The notes under the pieces are model-generated. The model ran no database searches. It was not told the DNA's origin and saw only the letters and a list, made by a program, of their open reading frames with translations. Positions 6,187 through 8,612 of a stretch of DNA of 8,612 bases are shown here, piece by piece (the first letter of the stretch is position 1; each line of letters starts with the position of its first letter). Source of the stretch: an uncultured Clostridiaceae bacterium (GTDB taxonomy: Bacteria; Bacillota; Clostridia; Clostridiales; Oxobacteraceae); the NCBI GenBank assembly GCA_937900065.1, contig CALCDS010000075.1, positions 1-8,612 on the forward strand, read 5' to 3'. The translations under genes were made by a program, and so were the position numbers.

Positions 6187-8612
6187 ATACTTTCATCCTT
6201 TAATAACTCAACAATAAAGTAGATTTCATCATCTGGAACAGTGATGTTGAATACATCTTCTAATATTTTTATCGACTTTTTTACCGAATTCCATAATTGG
6301 TTATTTTCATTCTTGTATTCTATAATATCAACTCCTGCAGTCAGCTGATTTCCCTTAAGAAGGATCCTTTCCAACATGTATGCGATATGAATGTAAACTC
6401 TAACCACGATATTATCCTTCATACTCATACCGAGGCAATTCTCAAGTTTGGAAATACATCCTTTTATATAGGGAACTATCTTACCTGAAGATAAAAATTG
6501 CAGATATTTTTCAACTACTTCTGTTGTTGCATTCCAAATTATCTCCCTATTTATTTCGAATACATATTTTGAGTTATCAGCAGTTGCGAGTGCAGGGTCT
6601 ACAAGCTTAAGAAGTCTACTCAAACCATTATTCAATAAAATATCATTTAATGAAATAAAAGGGTAACCCTCTATCATGGGATCTACACTTCCGACAATAG
6701 CTACAATGTCTTTATCCTGAACAGAATCTGAAATAATATCTCTGAATTGCTTTTTATTGGTGAAACTTAGCGGCACAACCTGTATATTAAAAATATGATT
6801 TTCTTTCAGTATATCTTTTATGCTTTTTTCAAGGTAAAATGCTGTACCCTGACCTGATGCACATACCGTATATATTATTTTTTTAATATTTTTATTGTAC
6901 TCTTCATCAATTTTTCTCTTTGACCTCTCATTGAGAGTCAAGTTCATGTTTATTAGAGACCTAATAATATAATCCAGACTTGAATTCGGCATAAGAGCTT
7001 TTCTGGAAGCTTCAATTACCGTTAAGGTACTAACATTATCAAGTACTCTTACATCTATGCCCGTTCTTTCTTTTATATCATTCTCAAATGTAGTAAGCGA
7101 GCCCATATCAACAAGTATCAATACTCCCTTGCCACTATCTATCCTTTTCACCGTATCAATAGCTTTTTCAAGAATATCATTTGGCTTTTCATCCAAGGGC
7201 ATATTTATTGCATTCACGTTGTTTGTACCAAGCAGTTCATTGGCGACGCAAGCTATATTAGAAGCAGTCCCTTGTCCATGAGCTATAACAAGCACCCCCA
7301 CATGACTTTCCGTCTTGTTTTCTTTTAATGAATTTATAACAATTGTGAGAAAGTAAGCTTCATAATTTGGACAGCATATGCCATAATCTCTTTCCAGCAT
7401 TTTTATTATATTTATCGAGGTAGCGTATACATCAGAGTATTTCAATTTTACTTCCTCGACCCTGGATATATTGAGAGAATCGATATCCTTCAAATCATAT
7501 CTTGATATATAAATAAAATGAAATGCCAAAGTACAGTAAATATTCCTGTCAATTATAATGCCAAGTTCATCATATACCATATCAGATATAGACTTCACCA
7601 TATCCATTACATCATCATTAATGATATCAGGAAACATATTATTTTTATACATACTCTGATTGACGATTTGGGTAAAGTCTCTAAAAGCTTCTTGTATATT
7701 AATCTCACTATCAAGGTTTTGCTTTATGATTTCATAGTAGTACTTTATAAAATCATATTTTGGAGCTTCAATGACAGTCTTCATGTTATACTTTGCATTA
7801 AAACTGTACTGAGAATCTGTCAAAATTCTATCTAAATTGTATCTTGTTCCCTTATTAAGATTCATCAAACCCTTTTTTACATAAGCAGGCACAAAATTAA
7901 TATTTACATATACATTTTCTAACTTCTCTATGTTAAACTCCAGAAAAGCTCTTGCAGATGAAAGCTGTATATCGCTTTTTAGCTGTCCTATATTCCCTAC
8001 AGGATCGTAAGTCAGAAATGCATCAATTGCTTCTTTATCTACAATGATGTTATGATTTAATCTCCCTGCTTCTTCTCTGAAGAAATTCTTTATCAGCTCA
8101 AACCTTTCCCCTAATCCTCTCTCCTTCAAAGGTGGAAGGTCAATAATCATTGGTATTCTTCTCAAAAATGTCTTTAAAAGGCTGGACTCAGGGTTTTCAG
8201 TAGTTGCTGCTATTATTAATACCCTTGCTGTTCTTTCATTTGTAGCTTCACCCATTCTATGATATATGCCCTTATCAATAAAGGTAAACAACATTTCCTG
8301 TCCTTCAGGAGTTAGCCTGTGAACTTCATCCAAAAAAAGGACTCCACCATCTGCAAGCTCAATGAGACCCTGCTTATCCCTGTCTGCACCAGTATATGAA
8401 CCTTTGCTATAACCAAAAAGCTGGGATATTAGAAGTTGAGGATTACTCGCATAATCAGCGCAATTAAGAACCACAAAGGGGGCATCGGTTTTGAATATAG
8501 ACTTTTCCTTTCCATATTTAAACATGGCTTCTGCAAACATGCTCTTCCCAACACCTGCATCACCAAGAATCATCGAATGAAGTCCTGAAGGTGGATAAAG
8601 GATTGCTGCCTT
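6183..8612 (-). CDS. LevR/ManR-family sigma-54 activator with PTS regulatory domains (5' end outside window)
   Basis: Transcriptional activator that drives sigma-54 RNA polymerase and is controlled by PTS phosphorylation. The frame stays open to the window edge: 13 codons (KAAILYPPSGLHS) precede the first Met at 8573, and they match the stretch before Walker A in this family, so that Met is internal and the N-terminal DNA-binding region is missing. Counting from that Met: Walker A GDAGVGKS (4-11), a GAFTGA-like loop GSYTGA (58-63), Walker B GVLFLDE (77-83), arginine-rich FLRRIP (136-141), a first PRD with His352 (about 320-420), an EIIA-Man-like domain with AHG (His432), an EIIB-Gat-like domain with CASGQGTA (Cys571), and a second PRD with HIAYMLER (His729). 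In B. subtilis LevR the EIIA-domain and PRD2 histidines are phosphorylated by HPr and by the cognate EIIB respectively. It ends just upstream of a sigma-54 promoter, so it very likely controls the adjoining PTS operon. No frameshift was seen. Confidence 0.95.
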   Translation of the reverse strand, partial: KAAILYPPSGLHSMILGDAGVGKSMFAEAMFKYGKEKSIFKTDAPFVVLNCADYASNPQLLISQLFGYSKGSYTGADRDKQGLIELADGGVLFLDEVHRLTPEGQEMLFTFIDKGIYHRMGEATNERTARVLIIAATTENPESSLLKTFLRRIPMIIDLPPLKERGLGERFELIKNFFREEAGRLNHNIIVDKEAIDAFLTYDPVGNIGQLKSDIQLSSARAFLEFNIEKLENVYVNINFVPAYVKKGLMNLNKGTRYNLDRILTDSQYSFNAKYNMKTVIEAPKYDFIKYYYEIIKQNLDSEINIQEAFRDFTQIVNQSMYKNNMFPDIINDDVMDMVKSISDMVYDELGIIIDRNIYCTLAFHFIYISRYDLKDIDSLNISRVEEVKLKYSDVYATSINIIKMLERDYGICCPNYEAYFLTIVINSLKENKTESHVGVLVIAHGQGTASNIACVANELLGTNNVNAINMPLDEKPNDILEKAIDTVKRIDSGKGVLILVDMGSLTTFENDIKERTGIDVRVLDNVSTLTVIEASRKALMPNSSLDYIIRSLINMNLTLNERSKRKIDEEYNKNIKKIIYTVCASGQGTAFYLEKSIKDILKENHIFNIQVVPLSFTNKKQFRDIISDSVQDKDIVAIVGSVDPMIEGYPFISLNDILLNNGLSRLLKLVDPALATADNSKYVFEINREIIWNATTEVVEKYLQFLSSGKIVPYIKGCISKLENCLGMSMKDNIVVRVYIHIAYMLERILLKGNQLTAGVDIIEYKNENNQLWNSVKKSIKILEDVFNITVPDDEIYFIVELLKDESI

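Noticed and set aside
7518..7835. Plus-strand open frame of 105 codons within the regulator gene
   Set aside because: It is fully antisense to the PRD1 region of the regulator and its low-complexity translation has no recognisable domain.
8571..8573. ATG at 8573 as the true start of the regulator
   Set aside because: It would begin three residues before the Walker A motif, and the upstream in-frame codons to the window edge encode family-like sequence, so the gene is cut by the window.

Overview
The window is AT-rich bacterial DNA with strong AGGAGG-type ribosome binding sites, a LevR-family sigma-54 activator and a mannose-family (EIIA-B-C-D) phosphotransferase system. Together these suggest a member of the Bacillota, most likely a clostridial anaerobe. 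That is inference from gene content and composition; no species marker is present. All eight supported protein genes lie on the minus strand and read from right to left.

The right end (8612 to 6183) is most of a LevR/ManR-type transcription activator whose N-terminus, including the expected DNA-binding domain, lies outside the window. About 170 bp separate it from the next gene. That gap holds a near-perfect palindrome inside a 20-bp-phased direct repeat (possible activator site), a long inverted repeat that probably ends the regulator transcript, and a textbook -24/-12 sigma-54 promoter. From that promoter an apparent seven-gene operon runs to position 280: EIIA, EIIB, EIIC and EIID, then three enzymes (a ceramidase-like amide hydrolase, a SIS-fold phosphosugar isomerase-like protein and an M20 metallopeptidase). 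Spacings are short or overlapping throughout. A perfect 11-bp hairpin separates the transporter genes from the enzyme genes, and a canonical intrinsic terminator lies 12 bp after the last stop codon.

The proposed working model (inference) is that the PTS imports and phosphorylates a sugar carrying an amide- or amino-acid-type substituent. The cytoplasmic ceramidase-like hydrolase and the M20 peptidase would remove or split the substituent, and the SIS protein would isomerise or deglycate the phosphosugar. The regulator would sense PTS flux through phosphorylation of its PRD and EIIA domains. The logic resembles known sigma-54/LevR-type PTS operons for unusual amino sugars and glycated amino acids (glucoselysine, D-glucosaminate), but this enzyme set differs from those, so the substrate is unknown.

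The left end (1 to 237) holds no gene I can support. One plus-strand frame there is open across about 100 codons except for a single TGA, which could be a decayed coding remnant or chance.
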